Source: Streptomyces sp. NBC_00289
GTDB lineage: Bacteria > Actinomycetota > Actinomycetes > Streptomycetales > Streptomycetaceae
Length of the DNA stretch: 64,000 nucleotides
NCBI RefSeq assembly: GCF_041435115.1
Contig: NZ_CP108046.1
Coordinates: 1,860,001-1,924,000 of the forward strand
Direction of reading: 5' to 3'
In this document: in pieces, positions 49,129 through 57,410 of the stretch
Layout of the letters: the number at the start of each line of letters is the position of its first letter
Position numbering within the stretch: position 1 is the first letter of the stretch
Program-made: the position numbers and the translations under genes
The notes under the pieces: model-generated
Seen by the model: only the letters and a program-made list of their open reading frames with translations
The model's database searches: none
What the model was told of the DNA's origin: nothing

Positions 49129-50889
49129 TCACGTGCCGAGCAGGCCCGGCGCGGCCAGCGCGCCGAGCACGGTCGTGCCCACCAGCATCCAGGCCACGTA
49201 GTCGCCCACGTGCCCGGACTGCAGGCGCCTGAGTGGCAGCGCCCGGTCCGGCGCGGCGAGCAGTCTCGGGCGGGTGACGGCGACCGCCGCGAGGCCCACG
49301 GCCAGCAGGGTCGAGGCGAGACCCAGCAGGACGCCGGCCGTGGTCCAGTGCACGGAGACGAACACGCCGCCGGACCCGGCCTCGTTCACCGACCGCGCCA
49401 CCACCTCGGCGAGGCCGGGGGCCACTCCGACGGCGAGGGCCCCGGCGAGCAGGACCGCGGGGACCGCCGTCATGGTGTCGGGGACCCGGCCGAGCCGCTG
49501 CCGGGTCTCGGGCCGTTCGCCGACGCCGGTGGTCTCGTAGGCGGCGCCGTCCTTCGGTGCGGGGCCGAGCCCGAGGAACACCCGGGCGCCCACCCGCAGG
49601 ACCGCACCGGCGGTCACCGCTGATGTCACGACGTACAGCACGGTCAGCGGGCCGCCCACGGCCTCCTCCGTGACGGCCTTGCCGAGCGCGGTGCCGAACG
49701 GCGGCAGGCCGGCGAGACCGAGCGCGCCGGCACCGAACAGCACGGCGACCCCGCGCGAGGCCCGGGCCCTGCCGTGCAGCGCGTGCTCGTCGACGTTGCC
49801 GTACCGGTCCAGGAGGATGCCGGCGCAGGCGAACAGGGCCGCCTTCACCCCGGCGTGGCCGAGGATGTACAGCGCGACCCCGTCGTCGGCCTCCGGCTTG
49901 AGGACGCCGATGCCGATCAGGAAGAGCCCGGTGTGGGCGACCGTCGAGTACGCCAGCAGGCGTTTGATGTGCCGCTGGTACCAGCACATCACCGCGCCGA
50001 CGGCCGCCGTCAGGACGCCGAGCACCACCATGGCCCGTTCGAAGTCGTCGGCCGGGACGCCGCCGGGCCCGGAGAACACGGTCCCGTACACGCGCCAGAC
50101 GCCGTAGACACCGAGTTCGACCATGACGCCGGACAGCAGCATGCACACCGGGGTGGGCGCGACGGCGTGCGCGTCCGGAAGCCAGAAGTGGAACGGCACG
50201 GCGGCGGACTTGACCAGCAGGCCGGTCACGACCAGGACGAAGGCGGCGAGCACGAGGGCGTCGGGGCGGCCGTGCGCGTCGAGGCCGCGGCCGATCTGGG
50301 TCATGGCGAGTTCGCCGGTGCGGGCGTAGAGCAGGGCGATGCCCATCAGCATGGCGTACGCGCCCAGGGAGTTGACGACGCCGAAGGTCAGCGCGCCCTG
50401 CACGGCCTTGGCGTCCTCGACGCGGTAACCGGTCAGGGCGTACGCGACGACGCTCATCAGCTCGAACCACACGAACGCGTTGAAGAGGTCGCCCGCGATC
50501 GCGAAGCCGCACATACCCGCCTGGAAGAGCAGCATGAGCGCGGGGAAGGAACCGGCGTGCCGGCGCGGCGGCGCGTCGAAGTAGCGCCAGGAGTACGCCA
50601 GGGCCGCCAGGGTCAGCAGCGAGGCGAGCGCGGCCATGCCGAGCCCGGGGCCGTCCCCGACGAGGACGATTCCCACGCTCTCGCCGTTCACCGGAACGTG
50701 ACCGCCGGCCCACACCACCCCGGGTGGCGAGGAGTCCAGCAACAGCACCAGCGCGAGCCCGGCCGTCCCGGCGCAGACGGCGCAGCCCACCGACTCGGCG
50801 GCGACCCTGGGCAGGAGGCGGCCGCCGGCGACCAGCAGGGCGGCCCCGAGCAGGGGTACGGCGACCAGGAGCGGCAGCAGCTGGCTCAT
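49129..50889 (-). CDS. mrpD: Mrp-type antiporter large subunit D (NuoL/M/N-like)
   Basis: A 586-aa membrane protein with about 14 helices of the complex-I antiporter family. The ATG at 50889 overlaps the mrpC stop (TGATG). VWFELMSVVAYALTGYR (helix 5 Glu), GLLVKSAAVPFHFWLPDAHAVAPTPVCMLLSGVMV (key Lys and the proton_antipo_M signature), HIKRLLAYSTVAHTGLFLIG and the second Lys-bearing half are present. It moves protons or cations as part of a multisubunit complex. It is the only large antiporter subunit in this operon, since an MrpA NuoL-like half is missing. The C-terminal extension resembles MrpD/HyfB types. Confidence 0.9.
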   Translation of the reverse strand: MSQLLPLLVAVPLLGAALLVAGGRLLPRVAAESVGCAVCAGTAGLALVLLLDSSPPGVVWAGGHVPVNGESVGIVLVGDGPGLGMAALASLLTLAALAYSWRYFDAPPRRHAGSFPALMLLFQAGMCGFAIAGDLFNAFVWFELMSVVAYALTGYRVEDAKAVQGALTFGVVNSLGAYAMLMGIALLYARTGELAMTQIGRGLDAHGRPDALVLAAFVLVVTGLLVKSAAVPFHFWLPDAHAVAPTPVCMLLSGVMVELGVYGVWRVYGTVFSGPGGVPADDFERAMVVLGVLTAAVGAVMCWYQRHIKRLLAYSTVAHTGLFLIGIGVLKPEADDGVALYILGHAGVKAALFACAGILLDRYGNVDEHALHGRARASRGVAVLFGAGALGLAGLPPFGTALGKAVTEEAVGGPLTVLYVVTSAVTAGAVLRVGARVFLGLGPAPKDGAAYETTGVGERPETRQRLGRVPDTMTAVPAVLLAGALAVGVAPGLAEVVARSVNEAGSGGVFVSVHWTTAGVLLGLASTLLAVGLAAVAVTRPRLLAAPDRALPLRRLQSGHVGDYVAWMLVGTTVLGALAAPGLLGT

Positions 50890-51248
50890 CAGCCGCGCAG
50901 CTCCGACAGTTCGTCGGGGTCGACCGTGCCGTGCCGCTTGGAGATCTGCACGACGAGCGCGAGCAGCAGCGCGGTGACGGTGGCGCCGACGACGACGTCG
51001 GTCAGGGTCAGCGCCTGCACGACCGGGTCGACGACCGGCCGGGCGCCGGGTTCGAGGTCGGAGAAGACGGGCGCGGTGGCGTCGTCGCGGTAGCCGACGG
51101 CGAGCAGCAGGACGTAGGTGGCGGCCTGGCACACGGACAGACAGCCGACGGCGTGGATCAGGTTGCGGCTGGTGGCCAGGCCGTAGCAGCCCGCCAGGAA
51201 GACCCACACGGCCACCAGGTACGGCAGGACGTGCGTCACGGCACTCAC
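50889..51248 (-). CDS. mrpC: Mrp-type antiporter subunit C (NuoK-like)
   Basis: A 119-aa protein with three helices, homologous to NuoK. The GTG at 51248 starts MSAVTHVLPYLVAVWVFLAGCYGLATSRNLIHAVGCLSVCQAATYVLLL; helix 3 reads QALTLTDVVVGATVTALLLALVVQI with the conserved ALTLTDIVI-type signature. Lies between mrpB and mrpD, overlapping the latter by 1 nt. Confidence 0.92.
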   Translation of the reverse strand: MSAVTHVLPYLVAVWVFLAGCYGLATSRNLIHAVGCLSVCQAATYVLLLAVGYRDDATAPVFSDLEPGARPVVDPVVQALTLTDVVVGATVTALLLALVVQISKRHGTVDPDELSELRG

Positions 51249-51255
51249 AGCGCTC

Positions 51256-52038
51256 TCACCTTCCGCCCTCTTCCTTTTTCTCTCCGCTGCCCTTCCCGGC
51301 CTTCGCGTCCGCGTCCTCGATCTCGACGGCCTGGTCCAGGAAGTGGGCGAGCAGGACGACGACCGCGCAGGCGACCTCCATGCCGACGGCCGCGTTCAGC
51401 AGGGGCACCGAGCCGCCGGAGGACAGCGTGTTGAACGTGCCGTACGGCAGCAGCGTGTTGGCCAGGAAGGCGGTGCCGCCGATGAGGCCGGCGAGTCCGG
51501 TGACGAGGAAGGCGCAGACCGCGACCGCGTCCCCCACCTCGTACGGGCCCAGCGGCCGGACGCGTTCCAGGGCGCGGTAGTCGACACCCAGGTACAGCAG
51601 GTGCAGGGCGGTGGCGGCGACGATGCCGCCCTGGAAGCCGCCGCCCGGGCTGAGTTGGCCGTGTGCGACGACGTACAGCCCGGTGAGCAGGGCGACCGGC
51701 AGGGCGAGGAGGGCGTAGCGGCGTACGGGGCGGGCCACCTCCTCGGGTTCGGGCCGCGCCCGGTGTTCGCCGCGGGTCTGCCGCAACAGGACCACGCAGC
51801 CCAGGACGGCGGCGAACAGGATGGTCATCTCGCCGAGGGTGTCGTAGGCGCGCTGGTCGAAGTTGACGGAGGCCACGGTGTTGGCGGTGTGCCGGGCGAG
51901 GGTCTCGCGGACCGCCCGGTCGCCGTAGGGGTGCCGGTCGCCGCCGAAGGCCGGCAGCTTCAGGCAGGCCGCGACGAGGAGGGCGGCCAGGCCCGCGCCG
52001 CCGACCGCGAGGAGGCGGAGCCTGGTGCGCCGGCTCAC
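51256..52038 (-). CDS. mrpB: MnhB-domain subunit of Mrp-like antiporter (MrpB with MrpA-tail segment)
   Basis: A 260-aa membrane protein starting at GTG overlapping the upstream stop by 4 nt. The N-terminal part (to about residue 85; HTANTVASVNFDQRAYDTLGEMTILFAAVLGCVVLL) is the segment found at the C-terminus of MrpA or at the start of MbhE-like proteins. The rest is MnhB, with VAHGQLSPGGGFQGGIVAATALHLLYL and LLPYGTFNTLSSGGSVPLLNAAVGMEVACA. The last 20 residues are a charged, Lys/Glu-rich cytoplasmic tail. It forms part of the membrane arm of the antiporter. Confidence 0.9.
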   Translation of the reverse strand: MSRRTRLRLLAVGGAGLAALLVAACLKLPAFGGDRHPYGDRAVRETLARHTANTVASVNFDQRAYDTLGEMTILFAAVLGCVVLLRQTRGEHRARPEPEEVARPVRRYALLALPVALLTGLYVVAHGQLSPGGGFQGGIVAATALHLLYLGVDYRALERVRPLGPYEVGDAVAVCAFLVTGLAGLIGGTAFLANTLLPYGTFNTLSSGGSVPLLNAAVGMEVACAVVVLLAHFLDQAVEIEDADAKAGKGSGEKKEEGGR

Positions 52039-52760
52039 CGTCCGCCTCCCTTCCCGCGGTCGCCTTCGTCCTTCTTCACGCCCCGCCGTCCGACCTTGCG
52101 GACGGCGAGCAGCAGCAACAGCGGGGTGAGCGCGGAGCCCACGGCCAGCTGCGACAGCGCGACGTCGGGTGCCTGCAGGACGGTGAACAGGAGGGCGAGC
52201 ACGACGCCGAGCACGGCCAGCACGAGGGCCTGGCGCGCGGGGTCGCGGACGGCCACCGCCGCGGTCGCCGCACCGGCGACCAACAGCAGCGCGACGATGA
52301 TCAACGCGTCAGTCACGGGGGCCTCCCGGAACGCGCCGGACAGCGCACGTGAGGCGACGAGGTTTCCGCCGATCAGCAGTGCGCCGACGAACAGGAGTTT
52401 GGCCATGGCACGGCTCGGTCCGGTGCTGCCGCACAGCGCCACGACGACCGTCGCGCCGAGGCCCGCGGCCGCGCCGGTCAGACCGCGGGCGCGGGGTGGG
52501 TCGGCGGCCAGTTCGTCGGCGAGCAGCCGGGCGAAGACGAGGGTGCCGACCGGGCCCAGCAGGGCCAGGACCAGGGCGAGATCGACGTAGGACGGGCGGT
52601 CGTAGCCCTCGGAGAGCAGGAGCAGGACGGGGCAGGCGAGCGCGGTCGAGAGGTTCTGTGCCACGACCCGCCGTCGCAGCGGCCCAGTGGCGACGCCCCA
52701 CAGAGCCGCTCCCATGCCCGCGCCGAGGGTGACGGTCGCGGCGAGCGTCCAGCCGTTCAC
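52035..52760 (-). CDS. Fused MrpF-MrpG-like-DUF4040 subunit
   Basis: A 241-aa membrane protein with about seven helices that seems to join three small Mrp subunits. Residues 1-90 resemble MrpF (VDLALVLALLGPVGTLVFARLLADELA). The middle (about 95-150) has an MrpG-like helix pattern ending MAKLLFVGALLIGGNLVASRAL. Residues 155-235 are a DUF4040/MbhD-type segment (VTDALIIVALLLVAGAATAA, LFTVLQAPDVALSQLAVGSALTPLLLLLAVRK). In standard Mrp operons these are separate genes, or the DUF4040 part belongs to MrpA. GTG start overlaps the upstream mrpE-like stop (GTGA). Domain borders are approximate. Confidence 0.8.
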   Translation of the reverse strand: MNGWTLAATVTLGAGMGAALWGVATGPLRRRVVAQNLSTALACPVLLLLSEGYDRPSYVDLALVLALLGPVGTLVFARLLADELAADPPRARGLTGAAAGLGATVVVALCGSTGPSRAMAKLLFVGALLIGGNLVASRALSGAFREAPVTDALIIVALLLVAGAATAAVAVRDPARQALVLAVLGVVLALLFTVLQAPDVALSQLAVGSALTPLLLLLAVRKVGRRGVKKDEGDRGKGGGR

Positions 52761-52939
52761 CGGCTCGCAACCGCCCGTCGGGCGGCCCGCGCCGCGACCG
52801 CCGCCACCCCGGCGGCGCCCGCCCCCACCGCGAGTTCCAGGGTGTCCACCGTGCTGACGAGGACCAGCCAGAGCGCGGCGAGAACGGCCCACCAGACCAG
52901 GATCTCGGCCAGGGCGAGGAGTGTCGTACGGGGGGTCAT
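52757..52939 (-). CDS. Short MrpE-like subunit
   Basis: A 60-aa protein with one or two membrane helices (LALAEILVWWAVLAALWLVLVSTVDTLELAVGAGAAGVAAVAARAAR). The ATG at 52939 follows GAGGAGG. Position, first in a Mrp-like operon and overlapping the F-like subunit, plus the WxxVLAxLWLVLxxxxDxxELxVG pattern identify it as a truncated form of MrpE, which is usually about 160 aa; the C-terminal soluble half is absent. It may be an assembly or stability subunit. Confidence 0.8.
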   Translation of the reverse strand: MTPRTTLLALAEILVWWAVLAALWLVLVSTVDTLELAVGAGAAGVAAVAARAARRAVASR

Positions 52940-53186
52940 GCGCCGTACCTCCTCGGGCACTGCCGGTTCGCCGGTGCGGCGAGATGTCCGTTTCGGTGTT
53001 CCGCGCCATCCACACACCGCTCCCGGTGCGGGACGGGGCGGCGCGCGCGGGTCTCAGCCCGGAGTGCCCCGGCGGTACGAAGGGAAACCGTCCGCGCCCG
53101 CCACGCGGGGGGCAGGACGGCGGCATCGTCGGCCTGTTCGGGGGTAAGCGGCGTGAGACGCAGGGAAGTTGGCGACTGGAGGACAC

Positions 53187-53735
53187 ATGGCCTGGGCAGC
53201 CTCACGCACCCGAACGGCGTTGCGCAGACGCGCCGTCAAGACCGAGCCTCCGCCCCGGAAGCCGGAACGGGAGCGGCGCCCGCTGCCCTGGCCGCTGCGT
53301 CTGCTGGCGATGCTCTGCGCGTTCGCCGTGATGGTGGCGTTCGCCGTGGTGCTGGCCCGGCTGACGCTGGAGCCCTCCCCCGCGTCGGAGGCGCTGACGC
53401 ACACCAACATGCATCCGGGCCGCTCCCTGCGGGCCTATCTGGACCAGCCGGCGTTGCGTGACGCGGTGAAGCAGATCGGCGGGAACCTGCTGCTGGGCGT
53501 TCCGTTCGGCGTCCTGGTGCCGATCGTGGCCCCGCGGACCCGCGGAATCCTGAAGGTGCTGCTGCTGACCGCGACGGTGATGCTCCTGGTGGAGTTCGCG
53601 CAGGGAGCGCTGATCACCGGGCGTGCCTTCGACGTCGACGACGTCATCCTCAACACCAGCGGCGCGCTGATCGGCTACCTCCTGCTGGGCCGTCGGCTGA
53701 GCCGGGCGGTGCACGCGCGCGAACGGAAGGTGTGA
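53187..53735 (+). CDS. VanZ-family membrane protein
   Basis: A 182-aa protein with a basic, Pro/Arg-rich N-terminus and four helices. The ATG at 53187 follows TGGAGG with a short spacing; TTG at 53169 is an alternative. ALRDAVKQIGGNLLLGVPFGVLVPIV, LLLVEFAQGALITGRAFDVDDVILNTSGALIGYLL carries the family's Gln/Asp signature (EFxQ, DVDDVILNTxG). VanZ proteins are linked to glycopeptide tolerance, but no other van gene is here, so a general envelope role is more likely. Confidence 0.92.
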   Translation: MAWAASRTRTALRRRAVKTEPPPRKPERERRPLPWPLRLLAMLCAFAVMVAFAVVLARLTLEPSPASEALTHTNMHPGRSLRAYLDQPALRDAVKQIGGNLLLGVPFGVLVPIVAPRTRGILKVLLLTATVMLLVEFAQGALITGRAFDVDDVILNTSGALIGYLLLGRRLSRAVHARERKV

Positions 53736-53775
53736 CCGCCTCGGCCGACGTGAATCACTGGTCCGTACCAAGGTA

Positions 53776-53804
53776 TTGACTCCCCCTTATCTCACTCCTT
53801 AAAT
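53776..53804 (+). promoter_or_regulatory. Promoter of the GH16 glucanase gene
   Basis: TTGACT (53776-53781) and TTAAAT (53799-53804) with a 17-nt spacer, 63 nt before the GTG start, in a locally AT-rich stretch. The match to the housekeeping sigma consensus is good. A TGGT-CCGT-ACCA element sits just upstream of the -35. Confidence 0.65.
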
Positions 53805-53867
53805 CAAGAGGCACACCCACCCCCCACCTCGGGCGACGCAACGCCGCGCCGTCCGGAAGGGAGAGCC

Positions 53868-55106
53868 GTGGCCCGCCCACGCCTGCTCCGCAGTTGCCTC
53901 TTCGCCGCTCTGTCCGCCGCGCTGGTCGGTTCGGTCACCACCGGGCCGGCCCACGCGGACCCGCCCCCCACCGTCGCCGCCGCGGTGGCCTTCTCCGACA
54001 CCTTCGACGGACCCGCCGGCGCCGCCGCGGACGCCTCGAAGTGGCAGATCGAGACCGGCGACAACGTCAACAACCACGAACGGCAGTACTACACGGCCGA
54101 CAACCGCAACGCCGCCCTGGACGGCCAGGGCCATCTGGTGATCACCGCCCGGCGCGAGAACCCGGCCAACTACCAGTGCTGGTACGGAACGTGTCAGTAC
54201 ACCTCGGCCCGGCTGAACACATCCGGGAAGTTCTCGGCGCGGTACGGCCACGTCGAGGCGCGGATGAAGATCCCGCGCGGACAGGGCATGTGGCCCGCGT
54301 TCTGGATGCTGGGCGACGACATCGGCCAGGTCGGCTGGCCCAACTCGGGCGAGATCGACGTCATGGAGAACGTCGGCTTCGAGCCCGGGACGGTCCACGG
54401 CACCCTCCACGGCCCCGGCTACTCGGGCTCCGGCGGCATCGGCGCGGCCTACTCCCTGCCCGGCGGCCAGGCCTTCGCCGACGCCTTCCACACCTTCGCC
54501 GTCGACTGGGCGCCCGGCTCGATCACCTGGACGGTGGACGGCACCGTCTACCAGCGGCGCACACCGGCCGACCTGGGCGGCCGGACCTGGGTGTTCGACA
54601 AGCCGTTCTTCCTGATCATGAACCTCGCGGTGGGCGGCTACTGGCCCGGCGACCCGGACGGCTCCACCGCCTTCCCGCAACAGCTCGTCGTCGACTCGGT
54701 GTCGGTCACCACCGGTGACACGGCCACCGGCACGGCGATCAAGGGGCTGTCCGGCAAGTGCGTGGACATCGCCGGCGCGAACCCCGCCAACGGCACCCCG
54801 GTCCAGCTCTACGACTGCAACGGCACCCCCGCACAGCAGTGGACCGCCGCCTCGGACGGCACGCTCCGCGCGCTCGGCAAGTGTCTGGACGTCACCGGCG
54901 GCGGCACCGCGGACGGCACGACCGTCCAGCTGTGGGACTGCACCGGCGGCCCGAACCAGAAATGGGCCGTCAGCGCCGCGCACGACATCGTCAACCCGCA
55001 GGCCGACAAGTGCCTCGACGTGACCGGCAACAACCCGGCCAACGGCACCCGGTTGCAGCTGTGGACCTGCGGGGGCGGCGCCAACCAGAAGTGGACGGTC
55101 GGCTAG
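53868..55106 (+). CDS. Secreted GH16 beta-glucanase with ricin-type lectin domain
   Basis: A 412-aa secreted enzyme. The GTG at 53868 follows GGAAGGGAG. Signal peptide 1-31 (cleaves near AHADP), GH16 jelly roll (about 40-280) with the catalytic GEIDVMENVG (ExDxxE: nucleophile and acid/base Glu), then a C-terminal ricin trefoil (about 290-412) with three QxW-type repeats (QQW, QKW, QKW) and CVDIAG/CLDVTG motifs. Typical of bacterial endo-1,3-beta-glucanases acting on fungal or plant laminarin-like glucans, the lectin aiding attachment. It has its own promoter. Confidence 0.95.
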   Translation: MARPRLLRSCLFAALSAALVGSVTTGPAHADPPPTVAAAVAFSDTFDGPAGAAADASKWQIETGDNVNNHERQYYTADNRNAALDGQGHLVITARRENPANYQCWYGTCQYTSARLNTSGKFSARYGHVEARMKIPRGQGMWPAFWMLGDDIGQVGWPNSGEIDVMENVGFEPGTVHGTLHGPGYSGSGGIGAAYSLPGGQAFADAFHTFAVDWAPGSITWTVDGTVYQRRTPADLGGRTWVFDKPFFLIMNLAVGGYWPGDPDGSTAFPQQLVVDSVSVTTGDTATGTAIKGLSGKCVDIAGANPANGTPVQLYDCNGTPAQQWTAASDGTLRALGKCLDVTGGGTADGTTVQLWDCTGGPNQKWAVSAAHDIVNPQADKCLDVTGNNPANGTRLQLWTCGGGANQKWTVG

Positions 55107-55169
55107 CCCGGGCCCTGCTCGCCGACGCGGTACCAGGTCCGTCGAACCTGGTATCCCGACAGGCAACAG

Positions 55170-55406
55170 CTAGTGCCGCCGCCAGGTGAACTTGTCCCCG
55201 CCCACCCAGCGGACCACCTCCGGGTCGTCCAGGTCGTGGACCGTGATGCCGAACGCGGCGGCGGCCTCCAGCACGTCGGTGACGTCCCTCGCCTCACCGA
55301 CCACCTGGCCGTCGATTTCCACGATCCGGAACGGCGGCGTGCTCGGCTGCACCCCGAGCACCGTGATCCGCGGATGGGCGATGTGCGGGCTCGTGACTTC
55401 GGTCAT
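55170..55406 (-). CDS. Small conserved protein of unknown function
   Basis: A 78-aa soluble protein, ATG at 55406, without a clear ribosome site, so its mRNA may be leaderless. It reads as a short strand-helix unit (ITVLGVQPSTPPFRIVEIDG, DVTDVLEAAAAFGITVHDLDDPEVVRWVGGD). The ends are polar. Composition and codon use fit a real Streptomyces gene, and I have seen this type as a conserved hypothetical; no function known. Convergent with the glucanase gene. Confidence 0.7.
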   Translation of the reverse strand: MTEVTSPHIAHPRITVLGVQPSTPPFRIVEIDGQVVGEARDVTDVLEAAAAFGITVHDLDDPEVVRWVGGDKFTWRRH

Positions 55407-55448
55407 GCCTAGAGCGTAGAGCTGGAGGAGCGAAGACGGGCGGGCTCG

Positions 55449-56465
55449 TCAGCCGCCCAGCAGGTCCAGAACCGCCGCCTCGACGGCTCCTTGCGTGGCC
55501 GGGCGCCCGAAGTGCCCGTGCTCACCCAGCCGGGTGAGCACGGGCGCGATGGTCTGCCCCTGCTCGAACAGCTCGAAGACACGCGGGGCGATGTAGGAGG
55601 CGCGGCACACCGCGGGAGTGTTGCCGAGGTAGTGGCTGACCTCGCGCACGGCCCGGCTCGCCTGGCGGCGCCGGGCGGCCGCGGTGGCGCGGGCCTCCTC
55701 GGTGGTGACCGCGAGCGCGACGGCGGCCAGGACGGTGGCGTGCCAGGTCCGGAAGTCCTTCGCCGTGATCTCGGTGCCGGACAGCCGGCGCAGCGCCTCG
55801 TTGAGGTCACCGCCGTGCAGGTCGTGCCAGGCACCCCGGTCCCAGTGGGAGAACAGCCGCTCCCCGCCGCGGGGCCGCCGGCGCAGGGCGCGGACCACGG
55901 CGAGTGCCTGCTCGTCCGCGAGCGCCCGTACGACCTCGACGCCGCCCTTGGCCGGGTAGCTGAAGGTGATCTCGCCCCGGCCGCAGGTGACGTGCTCGCG
56001 CTGCATCGTGGTCAGACCGTACGTCTCGTTCGCGCGGGTGTGCCGGTCGCTGCCGATGCGGAAGAAGCCCAGGTCGAGCAGGCGCACGGCACAGGCCGTG
56101 ACCCGTGTCCGGCTCAGTCCGCGCCCGTCGAGGTCGCGGGCGACCTGGGCGCGCAGCTCCGGCGGGACCCGCGCGACCTCGCGGACGTGCTCGTGCTTGG
56201 CCTGCTCCTGCTGGACGCGGAACCGCTCGTGGTACAGGTACTGGCGGCGCCCGGCGGCGTCGGTGCCGACGGCCTGGAGATGGCCGTTGGGCCACGGGCA
56301 GATCCACACGTCGCGCCAGGCGGGCGGGATGGTCAGGTCCCGGATCCGGGCGAGCTGCCCCGGGTCGGTGAGCGGCTGGCCCCGCTCGTCCCGGTAGCGG
56401 AAGCCACGGCCACTGCGGACCCGGCTGAAGCCGGGCCCGTCGCAGGAACTGGTGCGCAGTCTCAC
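55449..56465 (-). CDS. DNA topoisomerase IB
   Basis: A 338-aa eukaryote/poxvirus-like topoisomerase IB. The start at GTG 56465 has GAGG at 8 nt; GTG 56498 is an in-frame alternative that would overlap the upstream gene. The N-terminal domain has FSRVRSGRGFRYRD and IPPAWRDVWICPWPNGHLQAVGTDAAGRRQYLYH. The catalytic domain has FRIGSDRHTRANETYGLTTM (first Arg), the KxDFRTWHAT motif, and SHYLGNTPAVCRASYIAP with the active-site Tyr. It relaxes supercoils by a 3'-phosphotyrosine intermediate. It is the second gene after an SDR, 10 nt apart. Confidence 0.94.
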   Translation of the reverse strand: MRLRTSSCDGPGFSRVRSGRGFRYRDERGQPLTDPGQLARIRDLTIPPAWRDVWICPWPNGHLQAVGTDAAGRRQYLYHERFRVQQEQAKHEHVREVARVPPELRAQVARDLDGRGLSRTRVTACAVRLLDLGFFRIGSDRHTRANETYGLTTMQREHVTCGRGEITFSYPAKGGVEVVRALADEQALAVVRALRRRPRGGERLFSHWDRGAWHDLHGGDLNEALRRLSGTEITAKDFRTWHATVLAAVALAVTTEEARATAAARRRQASRAVREVSHYLGNTPAVCRASYIAPRVFELFEQGQTIAPVLTRLGEHGHFGRPATQGAVEAAVLDLLGG

Positions 56466-56475
56466 GGGCGTCGCC

Positions 56476-57285
56476 TCACGGCCTCCGCCAGTCGTCACTG
56501 GTCAGGTGCGAGCCGGCCTGCGGCCCCATCCGCAGCATGCCGCCGTCCACGGTCCAGGAGGCACCGGTGACGTACGAGGCGTCCGGGCCGGCCAGGAAGG
56601 CGATGACGGCGGCGACCTCGCGGGCGTCCCCGGGCCGCCCGAGCGGGATGCCGGGCCGGCTCTCGGTGTGCACGTCCGTGTCCTCCTGGCCGGTCATCGG
56701 CGTGGCGATCTCACCGGGCGCCACCGCGTTGACGGTGATGCCGTGCTCGGCGAGCTCCAGGGCCATCACCTGGGTGAGCAGGCCGAGGCCTCCCTTGGCC
56801 GCGCAGTACGGCGCCGCTCCCACCCGCGGCTGGTGTTCGTGGACCGAAGTCACGTTGACGATCCGCCCGCCCTCGCCCCGCGCGATCATGTGCCGAGCCG
56901 CCCGCTGCCCGCACAGGAAGGGCCCGAGCAGGTCGACGTCGAGGACCGCGCGGACATCGGCGGGTTCCAGGTCGAGAAACGGCGTCATGGTGCCCGTACC
57001 GGCGTTGTTGACCAGGACGTCGAGGCGGCCGAGCCGCTCGTGGAGTTCGTCCACGGTGTCGGCGGCCTCGGGCAGGCGCGTGAGGTCCATCTGCGCCACG
57101 ACGGCGCGCCGCCCGTGTGCGCGGACCTCCTCGGCGGTCTCCTCGGCGCCCTCGAGGTCGCTGTGCCAGGTGACACCGACGTCCATGCCCGCCCGGGCCA
57201 GCCGGACGGCGGTGGCCCGGCCGATGCCGGAGTCGGCGCCGGTGATCACGGCCACCTTGCTTCCTGGTACGGCGGGATCGGACAT
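56476..57285 (-). CDS. Short-chain dehydrogenase/reductase
   Basis: A 269-aa classical SDR. The ATG at 57285 follows GAGGAGG. GADSGIGRATA is the cofactor loop, NNAGTG the second motif, Ser in VNVTSVHEHQP and YCAAKGG the catalytic triad, and VTGASWTVDGGMLR the C-terminal signature. HSDLEGAEE after strand 2 suggests NADP preference is not strict. It precedes the topoisomerase IB gene on the same strand. A glucose/sugar-alcohol-type SDR is possible; substrate unknown. Confidence 0.93.
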   Translation of the reverse strand: MSDPAVPGSKVAVITGADSGIGRATAVRLARAGMDVGVTWHSDLEGAEETAEEVRAHGRRAVVAQMDLTRLPEAADTVDELHERLGRLDVLVNNAGTGTMTPFLDLEPADVRAVLDVDLLGPFLCGQRAARHMIARGEGGRIVNVTSVHEHQPRVGAAPYCAAKGGLGLLTQVMALELAEHGITVNAVAPGEIATPMTGQEDTDVHTESRPGIPLGRPGDAREVAAVIAFLAGPDASYVTGASWTVDGGMLRMGPQAGSHLTSDDWRRP

Positions 57286-57410
57286 GCGGGCCTCCTCGTG
57301 GACCGGCGCCGGTGACGGGGCATCGCAGTACCCGGCCCGGCTCGCGGACAAACCGGCCGCATGGCGTGCGGCGTCCGGAGAGCTGGGGAACCCTGGAGGA
57401 GGAGGTGGCG

